Source: an uncultured Eubacteriales bacterium
GTDB lineage: Bacteria; Bacillota; Clostridia; Oscillospirales; Oscillospiraceae
Reading direction: 5' to 3'
Assembly: GCA_900548625.1 (NCBI GenBank)
Contig: URLO01000017.1
Coordinates: forward strand, 1 to 35,869
DNA length: 35,869 nucleotides
The notes beneath the pieces are model-generated. The model saw only the letters and a list, made by a program, of their open reading frames with translations. It was not told where the DNA came from and ran no database searches. Shown here one piece after another: positions 7,537 through 14,901 of this stretch (positions within the stretch are counted from its first letter, which is position 1; each line of letters starts with the position of its first letter). The position numbers were made by a program, and so were the translations under genes.

Positions 7537-9245
7537 AGCGGCTTCACTTTTCCTCCTTCCGTCAGCGGCTGAACGCGGCGTTTCTGGCCGTGTCTCTGGT
7601 GCCGATGCTGTTGTGCTCCGGTCTGCTGCTGCAGATTTTCCGCCTGCGCATGACGTCGAACGCCCAGCAGACGGCCCAACAGCAGCTGTCCGCCTCCTGC
7701 GAGGCGCTTGATACGCTGCACAGCGGCTTTTTGCAGACAGCCGCATCCCTGCAGCACAATCCACTCGTTGCACAGGCGCTGTTTGACGCAGAAGCGGAGG
7801 ACACGGCGGTCTACAGCCAGCTGTTCGACGCTACAGAGTCCGTGCGCAGCTTTGCTCGCTTTGACCTTTACGATATCAGCGGCCGCTGGCGCTATTCGAC
7901 ACAGACAGCGCCCGAAATCCGGTCGCTGCCGACCAATTGGGGCCTTTTATACGAGGCGGCCTGCGCCGGAACCGGTGTTCTGGTGTGCAGCGCGGCAGAA
8001 GATCCGGCCGACACAGACGAGCCGCTTCTGCACGCTGCGATGCTCCTGACCGACCGCTACGGCGCGCCGGTCGGATATCTCACCATCGGCATGCTGGAAA
8101 CGCAGCTGCGGACACTGCTCGGCGGCACAGCTGGTGCGCAGAACGAACTTCTTCTGCTCGACGCGCGCTGGCGTCCGGTCTACTGTACGCAGCCGGCACA
8201 GACCCAGAGCCTCGCCGACGCGCTGCGCGGGCAGCTTTTGTCCGGCAAGGCGCTCACCGGTCTGTCTGCCGACGTTTCCTATACCGTGCGGCAGCATACC
8301 GAAACCGGTCTGTATCTCGTCCTGCAGCAGCCGCAGCCGCTCAGCGCCGGAACACTCCGGCTTTTGTACTCGGTGAGCGTGCTGTGCGCGCTGGCCTGCA
8401 TCATTTTAAGCGTCGTACTCAGCCTGCAGCTAAGCCGGCAGGTCTTCCAACCGATCGGAAGACTGCATCATGCCATCCGGCAGGTCGGGAAAAATAATCT
8501 GGACGTGCAGGTTCCCGTTCCCGCCGGCCGGCATGACGAATTGGGCGAATTGGCACAGCAGTTCAACACCATGGTCGTCGCCCTCCGGCACAACCAGCAG
8601 GCACTGTTGGAAAACCAGCGCGCACTTAACCGCGCGCAGATCCGCATGCTGCAGGCGCAGCTAAACCCGCATTTTCTGTGCAACACGCTCGACACCATGA
8701 AGTGGATCAGCAAAATCAATCAAGTGCCGCAGGTGGCGCTGATGTCAACGAATCTTGCCGATATCCTTCGCTTCTGCATCACGCCGGACGAATTTGTCCC
8801 CCTGCGGCGGGAGTTGGAGATTTTGAGCCGGTACGTCGAGATTCAGCGCATCCGCCTGTCGGAAAGCTTCTCATACACGGAAGCCGTGCCGGAGGCGCTT
8901 CTTTCGTGCATGGTTCCGAAAATGCTCCTGCAGCCGCTGGCAGAGAATGCCATTCTGCACGGCCTTTCCGGTGTAGAACACGGTGAACTCTCCGTCACGG
9001 CCGTGCTTGCGGAGCAGGACGTGCTCGAGATCCGCGTCCGGGACAACGGCTGCGGCTTCCCGCCGGACCTTCTGGGGCCTTACAAACCGCCGGAAACGCA
9101 GACGGGACATCTGGGACTATTAAATGTAGACACGATCCTGCGCAAGCATTACGGCGACGCGTTTGGTCTGCGTCTTGAAAATCCGGAGGGCGGCGGCGCC
9201 TGTATTCTTGCGCGCCTGCCCGCGAAGGGAGGGCCCGGCGTATGA
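7533..9245 (+). CDS. YesM/LytS-type sensor histidine kinase
   Basis: 570 aa membrane kinase. A first membrane segment lies at about residues 13-36, then an extracytoplasmic sensor region of about 240 residues, a second segment at about 280-302, a HAMP domain (ending DELGELAQQFNTMV), and the His_kinase dimerisation motif QLNPHFLCNTLD with the phospho-acceptor H380. The HATPase domain has LQPLAENAILHG and DNGCGF. GGAGGCGG precedes the ATG. It is translationally coupled both upstream (ATGA with the lipoprotein gene) and downstream (4-bp overlap with the regulator). It probably senses the lipoprotein-ligand complex and phosphorylates the next gene product. Confidence 0.92.
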   Translation: MKRLHFSSFRQRLNAAFLAVSLVPMLLCSGLLLQIFRLRMTSNAQQTAQQQLSASCEALDTLHSGFLQTAASLQHNPLVAQALFDAEAEDTAVYSQLFDATESVRSFARFDLYDISGRWRYSTQTAPEIRSLPTNWGLLYEAACAGTGVLVCSAAEDPADTDEPLLHAAMLLTDRYGAPVGYLTIGMLETQLRTLLGGTAGAQNELLLLDARWRPVYCTQPAQTQSLADALRGQLLSGKALTGLSADVSYTVRQHTETGLYLVLQQPQPLSAGTLRLLYSVSVLCALACIILSVVLSLQLSRQVFQPIGRLHHAIRQVGKNNLDVQVPVPAGRHDELGELAQQFNTMVVALRHNQQALLENQRALNRAQIRMLQAQLNPHFLCNTLDTMKWISKINQVPQVALMSTNLADILRFCITPDEFVPLRRELEILSRYVEIQRIRLSESFSYTEAVPEALLSCMVPKMLLQPLAENAILHGLSGVEHGELSVTAVLAEQDVLEIRVRDNGCGFPPDLLGPYKPPETQTGHLGLLNVDTILRKHYGDAFGLRLENPEGGGACILARLPAKGGPGV

Positions 9246-9997
9246 TGCGGGTAATGGTTGTAGAGGATGAGGAAATGATCCGCAAGGGTATCGTCATGGC
9301 AGTAGACTGGGCGGCGCTGGACTGCATCGTGGTCGGCGAAGCCGCCAACGGCGAACAGGCCCTTGCCGTCGCGGAGGACTGCCAGCCGACGCTTATCATC
9401 ACGGATCTCAAAATGCCGAAGATGGACGGGCTGGAGATGGTGCGGCGGCTGCGCGAAGCAGGCAGCCGCGCGTATGTCATCATTCTGACCGCCTACGATT
9501 CGTTCGCCTACGCGCAGACGGCCATCCGTCTGGGCGCGGTGGACTTTCTGCTGAAGCCTTTTCATGACGGCGATCTGGAAAACGCCGTTCTGGCGCTGCA
9601 AAAGCGCATCGCCGCACAAACCGCACCGCAGCCAGAGCCGCTTCCCGGCGTGAAGCCCGGCCCCAAGAGCCGCTATGTGCGCGAGGCAATGGTGTACCTT
9701 GAGCAAAACTGCGGCAGCGGCGATCTGTCCGTCGGGCAGGCGGCAGCGCAGCTGGGACTGAGCGAAGGACATCTGAGCCACCTGTTCAAAAAGGAAACGG
9801 ATATGACGCTCGGCGCGTATCTTACGCGCTGCCGCATCCAGAAGGCTATGGCGTTGCTGCGCGAGGGAAAGCTGAAAGTCTACGAGGTTGCGGAGGCCTG
9901 CGGCTACCGCGATATTGCATATTTTTCCGGCACCTTCAAAAAAATCACCGGGAAAACACCCTCGGAGTATCAGGACAGTCTTTCATTTCGTTTTTAG
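9242..9997 (+). CDS. Response regulator with AraC-type DNA-binding domain (YesN family, short form)
   Basis: 251 aa. The receiver domain fills residues 1-120, with acidic residues VVEDEEM near the start, the phosphorylation site D55 (ITDLKMPKMDG) and the conserved Lys in LLKPF. A short linker leads to a two-helix-turn-helix AraC domain (about 145-251, ending in FSGTFKKITGKTPSEYQ). YesN proteins are usually about 500 aa; this one lacks the middle region. The gene overlaps the kinase gene by 4 bp. Its likely targets are the direct repeats at 6389-6420, which would switch on the divergent transport operon. Confidence 0.92.
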   Translation: MMRVMVVEDEEMIRKGIVMAVDWAALDCIVVGEAANGEQALAVAEDCQPTLIITDLKMPKMDGLEMVRRLREAGSRAYVIILTAYDSFAYAQTAIRLGAVDFLLKPFHDGDLENAVLALQKRIAAQTAPQPEPLPGVKPGPKSRYVREAMVYLEQNCGSGDLSVGQAAAQLGLSEGHLSHLFKKETDMTLGAYLTRCRIQKAMALLREGKLKVYEVAEACGYRDIAYFSGTFKKITGKTPSEYQDSLSFRF

Positions 9998-10008
9998 GAG
10001 GAAACGCC

Positions 10009-10665
10009 ATGTACTGCATTCTGGTTGCCGGTATGCCCGCCAGCGGCAAGAGCACCATCGCCGTCAGGATTTCGGAGTCTCTGGGAATTCCAATGCTGTC
10101 CAAGGACTCCATCAAGGAGGTGCTGTTTGACGATCTGGGCTTTCACAGCCGGGCAGAAAAGGTTCAGCTGGGCACAGCGGCCATGCACATTCTGTACTAC
10201 GCCGCGGCCCAGCTGATGAAAGTGGGAAAACCGTTTATTCTGGAAAATAATTTTGAGGACGCTTCCATTCCCGGGATTATGGCACTGCTGGAAACCCATC
10301 ATTATACCGCCGTGACGGTTCGCCTCACCGGTGACCCGGAGGTCATCTACCGGCGGTTTGCCGCCCGGGATCTGTCCGACACCCGGCACCGGGGCCATGT
10401 GGTCAACGACTGCTACCCGGAGCCGCCGGGAGCCCCCCTAGAAAACCCCACAAGAAAAAGCTATGAGCAGTTTCTGGACGATATCGCGGCCCGGGGATAT
10501 ACCCGCTTTCAGGCCAACGGCCCGGTGCTGGAGGTGGATGTGACGGATCTGAGCGAACTGGACTTCCCACGGCTGATGGGCTCTCTCACCGGTTTTGTAC
10601 AGAGGGCAGTTCCTGGATATCCTCTGCGACTGCCCACACGAAATGCACAATCTCACCGGAAATGA
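10009..10665 (+). CDS. P-loop kinase-like ATPase (zeta-toxin/gluconokinase-like fold), C-terminus altered
   Basis: 218 aa. The Walker A motif GMPASGKST is at residues 8-16, followed by the usual small-molecule-kinase layout (LSKDSIKEVLFDDLG, then LENNF and RLTGDPEVIYRRFAAR as lid region). The start follows AGGAGG, 12 bp after the regulator stop, so it belongs to the sensor operon. A sugar or nucleoside kinase role is possible; the substrate is unknown. The last roughly 20 residues (after LTGFV) are read out of frame through sequence that codes for a different protein in another frame, so the original C-terminus was probably replaced at a recombination junction near 10595-10605. Confidence 0.7.
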   Translation: MYCILVAGMPASGKSTIAVRISESLGIPMLSKDSIKEVLFDDLGFHSRAEKVQLGTAAMHILYYAAAQLMKVGKPFILENNFEDASIPGIMALLETHHYTAVTVRLTGDPEVIYRRFAARDLSDTRHRGHVVNDCYPEPPGAPLENPTRKSYEQFLDDIAARGYTRFQANGPVLEVDVTDLSELDFPRLMGSLTGFVQRAVPGYPLRLPTRNAQSHRK

Positions 10666-10924
10666 TTTCCTGTCCGGGATTGTCAGGGATTTGAAGATGG
10701 AGCACAAAGAGCTCCTGTACTTCCCGTCTCTCCAGATAAAGCTGTACCAGCATTTGATTCAAAAGCGGGATGCGCAAGCACCTCTGACACTCCGGGAAAA
10801 GGAATTTATTGAGCTGTATGAGGATGCCATGAATCACCAAAGCAAAACCGGCACCAGAGTGAAACGGCAAAACAAATTCCCGAAACGCAAAAAAGCCACC
10901 ATCGACAATGTCAGTGATGGCTGA
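10595..10924 (+). pseudogene. N-terminally truncated, unidentified gene remnant
   Basis: About 109 codons remain open after a junction inside the end of the kinase gene. The protein looks genuine (CPHEMHNLTGNDFL, then MEHKELLYFPSLQIKLYQHL, and a Lys/Arg-rich tail), but it has only a TTG as possible start and no ribosome binding site, and its first 70 bases overlap the kinase in another frame. It resembles accessory proteins of clostridial integrative elements in character only; I cannot name the family. Together with the remnants at 1-440 it suggests past insertions at both sides of the sensor/transport block. Confidence 0.45.
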
Positions 10925-11038
10925 TGGTACGCGATTTGTCAAGGATAACTTTCCACTGTTCCCTTTGATACGTGGTTTTTCGGTGTATCGCACATAGTGT
11001 TTTTATCCGTTTTGTGGACTATAGCCTATATCATACTA

Positions 11039-11219
11039 CGGGAGTACTCCGGCGGCAAAGCCGCCTTCGTGTCCCTGCGCATTTTCTGGCTGCGACAGAA
11101 GGTGCGCTGCCGTGCATCGCGCCCGCCTGACGGCGGGCAAATGCTTGGGATCGAACCAACGGGTCTGCTGCGGGATCCGTACTCCAAAAAGAAATGCCAT
11201 CCATTTGGATGGCATTTTA
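11039..11219. repeat. Structured non-coding repeat-like element
   Basis: Between 10925 and 11372 there is no convincing gene. The stretch opens with the palindrome GGAGTACTCC (11040-11049) and a GGCGGC-AAA-GCCGCC hairpin, has a GCCCGCC/GGCGGGC hairpin in the middle, repeats GTACTCC near 11180, and ends with AAATGCCATCC-ATTT-GGATGGCATTT (11192-11217). The order of hairpins and the partly repeated ends look like a dispersed intergenic repeat unit. Part of it (GGGATCGAACC) resembles a tRNA T-arm but no tRNA can be folded. Confidence 0.4.
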
Positions 11220-11263
11220 ATTGAATAGCCTAAAGAAGACGGATTGGCGTCAAAGCAGAAAAA

Positions 11264-11299
11264 CAAAATCGTAACCCAGCGTCAGCGGTTACGATTTTG
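11264..11299 (-). terminator. Terminator of tRNA-Gly transcript
   Basis: CAAAATCGTAACC (11264-11276) pairs exactly with GGTTACGATTTTG (11287-11299). On the minus strand a run of T follows. It lies about 75 bp after the 3' end of tRNA-Gly. Confidence 0.8.
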
Positions 11300-11372
11300 A
11301 ACGAAGAAAGACCTTTGCTGTCGAGGTGGACACGCTTGCGCGGTCACCTGACATCCAAAGGTCATTTCTGAG

Positions 11373-11446
11373 TGGAGCAGGGTACGGGAGTCGAACCCGC
11401 CTCAGCGGCTTGGGAAGCCGCTGTACTACCGATGTACGAACCCTGC
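11373..11446 (-). tRNA. tRNA-Gly (anticodon CCC)
   Basis: 74 nt including an encoded CCA. The acceptor stem GCAGGGT pairs with ACCCTGC and the discriminator is T. The D arm is GTAC/GTAC, the anticodon arm GCGGC-TTCCCAA-GCCGC puts CCC at 34-36, and the T arm has the GTTCGACT loop. It reads GGG glycine codons. Its 3' end faces the accessory block on the left. Confidence 0.95.
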
Positions 11447-11463
11447 ATTTGACTTGCAAGGGT

Positions 11464-11492
11464 ATTCTATCATCCCGCGGCGGAAAATGCAA
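11464..11492 (-). promoter_or_regulatory. Promoter of tRNA-Gly
   Basis: On the minus strand -35 TTGCAT (11487-11492) and -10 TAGAAT (11464-11469) are 17 bp apart, 18 bp upstream of the tRNA 5' end. Confidence 0.75.
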
Positions 11493-11557
11493 CCGTTTTC
11501 TGTCGCAAAAGGGAAATCTGCCGGCGAGAGACGGATCGGACTGTCAAGAACTTTATA

Positions 11558-11586
11558 GAGCCTGTCAAAAGTTTTTTGACAGGCTC
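11558..11586. repeat. Palindromic repeat (GAGCCTGTCAAAA family)
   Basis: GAGCCTGTCAAAA (11558-11570) and its exact complement (11574-11586) are separated by 3 bases. A nearly identical palindrome occurs at 29664-29694 and half-copies near 27808 and 29925, always just after genes. It may act as a transcript 3' end for the pepF operon or as a REP-like element. Confidence 0.6.
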
Positions 11587-11588
11587 AA

Positions 11589-11620
11589 GCCGCCCGCTTT
11601 TCCTTGGAAAAGCGGGCGGC
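11589..11620 (-). terminator. Stem-loop downstream of the pepF operon
   Basis: GCCGCCCGCTTTTCC (11589-11603) pairs exactly with the complement at 11606-11620. It lies 5 bp after the stop of the 88-aa gene. No long T run follows on the minus strand, so it may act together with the next palindrome. Confidence 0.65.
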
Positions 11621-11625
11621 TGCGG

Positions 11626-11892
11626 TCAAAGCTGCTCCGTGAGCCAGCGGCGCATGTCCTCCTTGCCTTCCTCGCTCAGAGGAAAGACGCGCTCGCCCTC
11701 GATCTCGCTTTTTTCATAGCAGAACGGGCCGTGCCAGAACTCACAGCGCATGGAGCTTGCCTCCATGTCGACCTCCTTCGGGGCCTTCATGGTGATCTGC
11801 GGTGTGATCTTGAAGCGCAGCGCACCGACGCTGCCGGTAAAGACGTTGTTGTTCTCAAAGCTGTGAAGAACGGGGAGAAAGAGCGCCTCCAT
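11626..11892 (-). CDS. Conserved-looking 88-aa protein of unknown function
   Basis: 88 aa, cytoplasmic, without signal or membrane segment. It reads as a small beta-rich domain (FENNNVFTGSVGALRFKITP, then EFWHGPFCYEKSE) followed by a short helix (FPLSEEGKEDMRRWLTEQL). The ATG overlaps the stop codon of pepF by one base (TAATG), so it is translationally coupled to the peptidase and followed by the operon's stem-loops. A similar composition is familiar to me from other Clostridia, but I cannot name a family. It could modulate or accompany the peptidase; nothing in the sequence proves that. Confidence 0.75.
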   Translation of the reverse strand: MEALFLPVLHSFENNNVFTGSVGALRFKITPQITMKAPKEVDMEASSMRCEFWHGPFCYEKSEIEGERVFPLSEEGKEDMRRWLTEQL

Positions 11893-13688
11893 TACTGCAT
11901 CAGTTCTTCCATCTCGTCAAGCAGCTTGCCGAACAGCTCCAGCGCCGTGTTGACAGGCTCCGGAGAGGCCATGTCGACGCCTGCGCCCTTAAGGAGCTCG
12001 ATGGGCGTCTTGCTGCATCCGCCGGACAGGAAGCCGAGGTAGCGGTCAACAGCGGGCTTGCCCTCGGCGAGGATCTTGCGCGAGAGCGCAATGGCCGCGG
12101 CGTAGCCGGTGGCATACTGGAAGACGTAGTAGTTGTAATAGAAGTGCGGGATGCGCGCCCACTCCAGTGCGATCTGGTCATCGCTGACAACGTCCGGGCC
12201 GTAGTACAGCTCGTTGAGCTTCTTATACTCCTGACACAGAACGTCGGCGGTCAGCGTGACGCCCTGCTGGTTGAGCTCGGCGATGCGCAGCTCATACTCG
12301 GCGAACATGGTCTGACGATAGAGCGTGCCCTTGAACTGATCGAGGAAGTGGTTGATGAGATAGGCGCGCTGCTTCTTGTCGGTGGTCTTGCCGAGCAGGT
12401 ATTCCATCAGAAGCGCTTCGTTGCAGGTCGAGGCGACCTCGGCCACGAAGATCACATAGTCCGAGTAGATGGTCGGCTGGGTCTTGGTGGAGAGATAGGA
12501 GTGCATGGCATGGCCCATCTCATGCGCGAGTGTGAACTGGCTGTCGAGCGTGCCGGTGTAGTTGAGCAGAACGAACGGATGCACCGGCGTTCCGGCGGAG
12601 TAAGCGCCGCCGCGCTTGCCGACGTTTTCATAGACGTCGATCCAGCGATCCTCCAGACCGCGCTTGAGCACCGCGCAGTAGTCCTCACCCAGACATTGCA
12701 GCGCGTCGAGAACCGTATTCTTTGCATCCGCAAATTCGATGTGTGCGTCAGCCTCGGCGACAAGCGGCGTGTACACGTCGTACATGTGCAGCTCGTCTAC
12801 GCCGAGCAGCTTCTTGCGCAGGCGGACATAGCGGTGCATCTTGTCGAGATTCTGGTGGACGGCCTCAATGAGCTGATGATAGACGCTGGTCGGGACCTCG
12901 GTCTGATCGAGCGATGCCTCGAGGGGGGAGGCGTAGTTGCGCGCGTTGGCGAAGAACTGGAGCTGCTTGACGTTTGCCTTCAGCGTTGCGGCGCAGGTGT
13001 TGCGGAAGCCCTGATAGGATTCATAGTATGCCTCGAACGCATTCTTGCGCAGGACGCGGTCGGCGGATTCCAGACAGGAAACAAAGGATCCCTGGCTAAG
13101 CGGATGCTCGTTGCCGTCCTTGTCGAGGGCGGGCTTGAACTTCAGGTCCGCATTGGAGAACATAGAGAAAATATCGCTCGGGGAGTGCGACATCTCGCCT
13201 GCGCCCGCGAGGAGCTTTTCCTGCTCGAGGCTCAGAATGTGGTCGCGCTTGCGGAAAATGCGGTCGAAGTGGCGGCGGTAAAGCGCAAGCTCCGGCTGCT
13301 CACGGTAGAATTCCGCCATTTTTTCTTCCGGGATCGAGAGAAGCTCCGGCGTCTCGAAGCTGGTCTTTTCATCGGCCTCGACGTAGGCGGTCGTGAACTG
13401 GCCGACCATGCCCTGATAGTGCGAATTGCGGGTGTCCTGATCTCCGCGGCGCATGGCATAGTTGCCAAGACGGTCGGCAAGGATGGAGATCTCGTCCCGC
13501 AGCTTCATGTAGGCAAGCAGGTCGGCGGCGGACTGCGAAATTTTGCCCGCGAAACCGGTCAGTGCGTCGATCTGCTGCTGGAACTTCACAAGGTCTGCCT
13601 GCCACAGCTCATCGGAGCCATAGAGATCTTCCAGACGCCATGTGTTTTCAACAGCGATCTCGCTTCTCTCGGGAATCTTCTTCGACAT
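11892..13688 (-). CDS. pepF: Oligoendopeptidase F (M3 family zinc metallopeptidase)
   Basis: 598 aa, the usual length for M3B oligoendopeptidase F, which cuts short peptides in the cytoplasm. The zinc site HEMGH lies in the segment TLAHEMGHAMHSYLS in the C-terminal half, with the third ligand expected in the downstream EVAST helix. The C-terminal region FYYNYYVFQYATGYAAA is typical of the family. I start at MSKKIPER (AGGAGG about 10 bp upstream) rather than the longer open frame. A good promoter lies at 13732-13760. The 88-aa gene follows by overlap. Confidence 0.95.
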   Translation of the reverse strand: MSKKIPERSEIAVENTWRLEDLYGSDELWQADLVKFQQQIDALTGFAGKISQSAADLLAYMKLRDEISILADRLGNYAMRRGDQDTRNSHYQGMVGQFTTAYVEADEKTSFETPELLSIPEEKMAEFYREQPELALYRRHFDRIFRKRDHILSLEQEKLLAGAGEMSHSPSDIFSMFSNADLKFKPALDKDGNEHPLSQGSFVSCLESADRVLRKNAFEAYYESYQGFRNTCAATLKANVKQLQFFANARNYASPLEASLDQTEVPTSVYHQLIEAVHQNLDKMHRYVRLRKKLLGVDELHMYDVYTPLVAEADAHIEFADAKNTVLDALQCLGEDYCAVLKRGLEDRWIDVYENVGKRGGAYSAGTPVHPFVLLNYTGTLDSQFTLAHEMGHAMHSYLSTKTQPTIYSDYVIFVAEVASTCNEALLMEYLLGKTTDKKQRAYLINHFLDQFKGTLYRQTMFAEYELRIAELNQQGVTLTADVLCQEYKKLNELYYGPDVVSDDQIALEWARIPHFYYNYYVFQYATGYAAAIALSRKILAEGKPAVDRYLGFLSGGCSKTPIELLKGAGVDMASPEPVNTALELFGKLLDEMEELMQ

Positions 13689-13731
13689 ATAGTAGCCCTC
13701 CTGTGTTTTTATTGAAATGAATGCTATATTT

Positions 13732-13760
13732 ATTGTATCATACTTTTTCCGGTTGCACAA
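13732..13760 (-). promoter_or_regulatory. Promoter of pepF
   Basis: On the minus strand -35 TTGTGC (13755-13760) and -10 TACAAT (13732-13737) are 17 bp apart, 44 bp upstream of the start codon. Confidence 0.65.
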
Positions 13761-13789
13761 TCACACTTCTTTTGTTTTTGCGGCGCAAA

Positions 13790-13818
13790 TTGACAATCTG
13801 CGGCAGGGGTGGTATCAT
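13790..13818 (+). promoter_or_regulatory. Promoter of the EamA transporter gene
   Basis: A perfect -35 TTGACA (13790-13795) and -10 TATCAT (13813-13818) are 17 bp apart. It diverges from the pepF promoter and leaves a leader of about 32 nt. Confidence 0.75.
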
Positions 13819-13857
13819 GTCGCGTGAGTGTGAAAAAAGAAGCGAGGTTTTGCGACA

Positions 13858-14793
13858 ATGCAGAAAAGAATGCAGCTTCGGGGAAATCTGATGCTCCTGC
13901 TCACAGCGATGATCTGGGGCTCGGGCTTTGTGGCGCAGAGTGCCGGAATGGACTATGTCGGGCCGTTTACGATGCAGGCATGCCGGTTTTTGCTGTCGGC
14001 GCTTGTGCTGCTGCCGATCATCGCGCTGCGCGACCGTACCGGAAAGAGCGTAAACCGCCCCGTCACGCGGGAGGAGAAAAAGGGGCTGCTTGTGCGGGGC
14101 AGCGTGTGCGGCGTGCTCCTGTTTGTGTCAACATCGTTTCAGCAGTTTGGCCTTATGTATACGACGGTCGGAAAATCCGGCTTCATCACCGCGATGTATA
14201 TCCTGATCGTGCCGATTCTGGGACTGCTGCTCGGCCAGAAGGTGGGGCGCAGCGTCTGGCTCGGGGTGGTGCTGTCGCTTGTGGGCCTGTATTTCCTCTG
14301 TCTGTCCGGCGGCATCGGCGGCGTAAATCTCGGCGACCTTCTGACGCTGGCGTGCGCGCTGTTTTTCGCGATGCACATCCAGTACGTCGCCCGCGTGGGC
14401 GGAGAGACAGAGTGCGTGCGGATGTCGTGCGTGCAGTTTCTTGTCAACGCGCTTCTCTCCGCCGTGGGTATGGTGCTTTTTGAGTCTCCGTCGTGGAGCG
14501 CCGTGGCAAGCTGCTGGCTGCCGATCCTGCATGCGGGCGTACTGTCGGGCGGTGTGGCCTTTACGCTTCAGATCGTGGGTCAGCAGTATACCAGCCCGAC
14601 CCTTGCGTCCATGCTTCTGAGTCTGGAATCGGTGTTTGCGGCGATTTTCGGCGCGATCCTCATCCCGTCGCAGGCGCTTCAGGGGCGTGAGCTTTTCGGC
14701 TGCGCGCTGATGTTTGCAGCCATCGTTCTGGCGCAGCTTCCGCAGAAGGGCGCGGCAAAAGCTGCCGAAACGGAGCAGAGCACCCATCGGTGA
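13858..14793 (+). CDS. EamA/DMT-family transporter
   Basis: 311 aa with about ten membrane segments in two repeated EamA halves, the drug/metabolite transporter layout. The first half begins MLLLTAMIWGSGFVAQSAGMDYVGPF, with the WGS-F pattern common in EamA domains. The end is a short cytoplasmic tail rich in Ala/Glu. Such proteins export metabolites, amino acids or drugs across the cytoplasmic membrane; the substrate cannot be told from sequence. It is transcribed alone from the promoter at 13790-13818. Confidence 0.9.
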   Translation: MQKRMQLRGNLMLLLTAMIWGSGFVAQSAGMDYVGPFTMQACRFLLSALVLLPIIALRDRTGKSVNRPVTREEKKGLLVRGSVCGVLLFVSTSFQQFGLMYTTVGKSGFITAMYILIVPILGLLLGQKVGRSVWLGVVLSLVGLYFLCLSGGIGGVNLGDLLTLACALFFAMHIQYVARVGGETECVRMSCVQFLVNALLSAVGMVLFESPSWSAVASCWLPILHAGVLSGGVAFTLQIVGQQYTSPTLASMLLSLESVFAAIFGAILIPSQALQGRELFGCALMFAAIVLAQLPQKGAAKAAETEQSTHR

Positions 14794-14901
14794 GGCCGAA
14801 AACGCGCCATGTAACGTTTGGTTGCGCAAATGTAAAGCTGAGGTGCTGGCGCGGAAAGAGCCTTTTTGCTACAATAAGCCCACCAAAGCACAGGAGGTCT
14901 C

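Noticed and set aside
11140..11180. Possible tRNA fragment (GGGATCGAACC)
   Set aside because: Only a T-arm-like string; no acceptor, D or anticodon arm can be paired around it.
11036..11266. 76-codon frame over the hairpin-rich element
   Set aside because: No ribosome binding site, runs through several hairpins, and the repeat structure explains the sequence better.
12144..13715. 523-codon frame antisense to pepF
   Set aside because: It is the mirror of a high-GC gene with strong codon bias; the pepF strand has the HEMGH motif, a ribosome binding site and a promoter.
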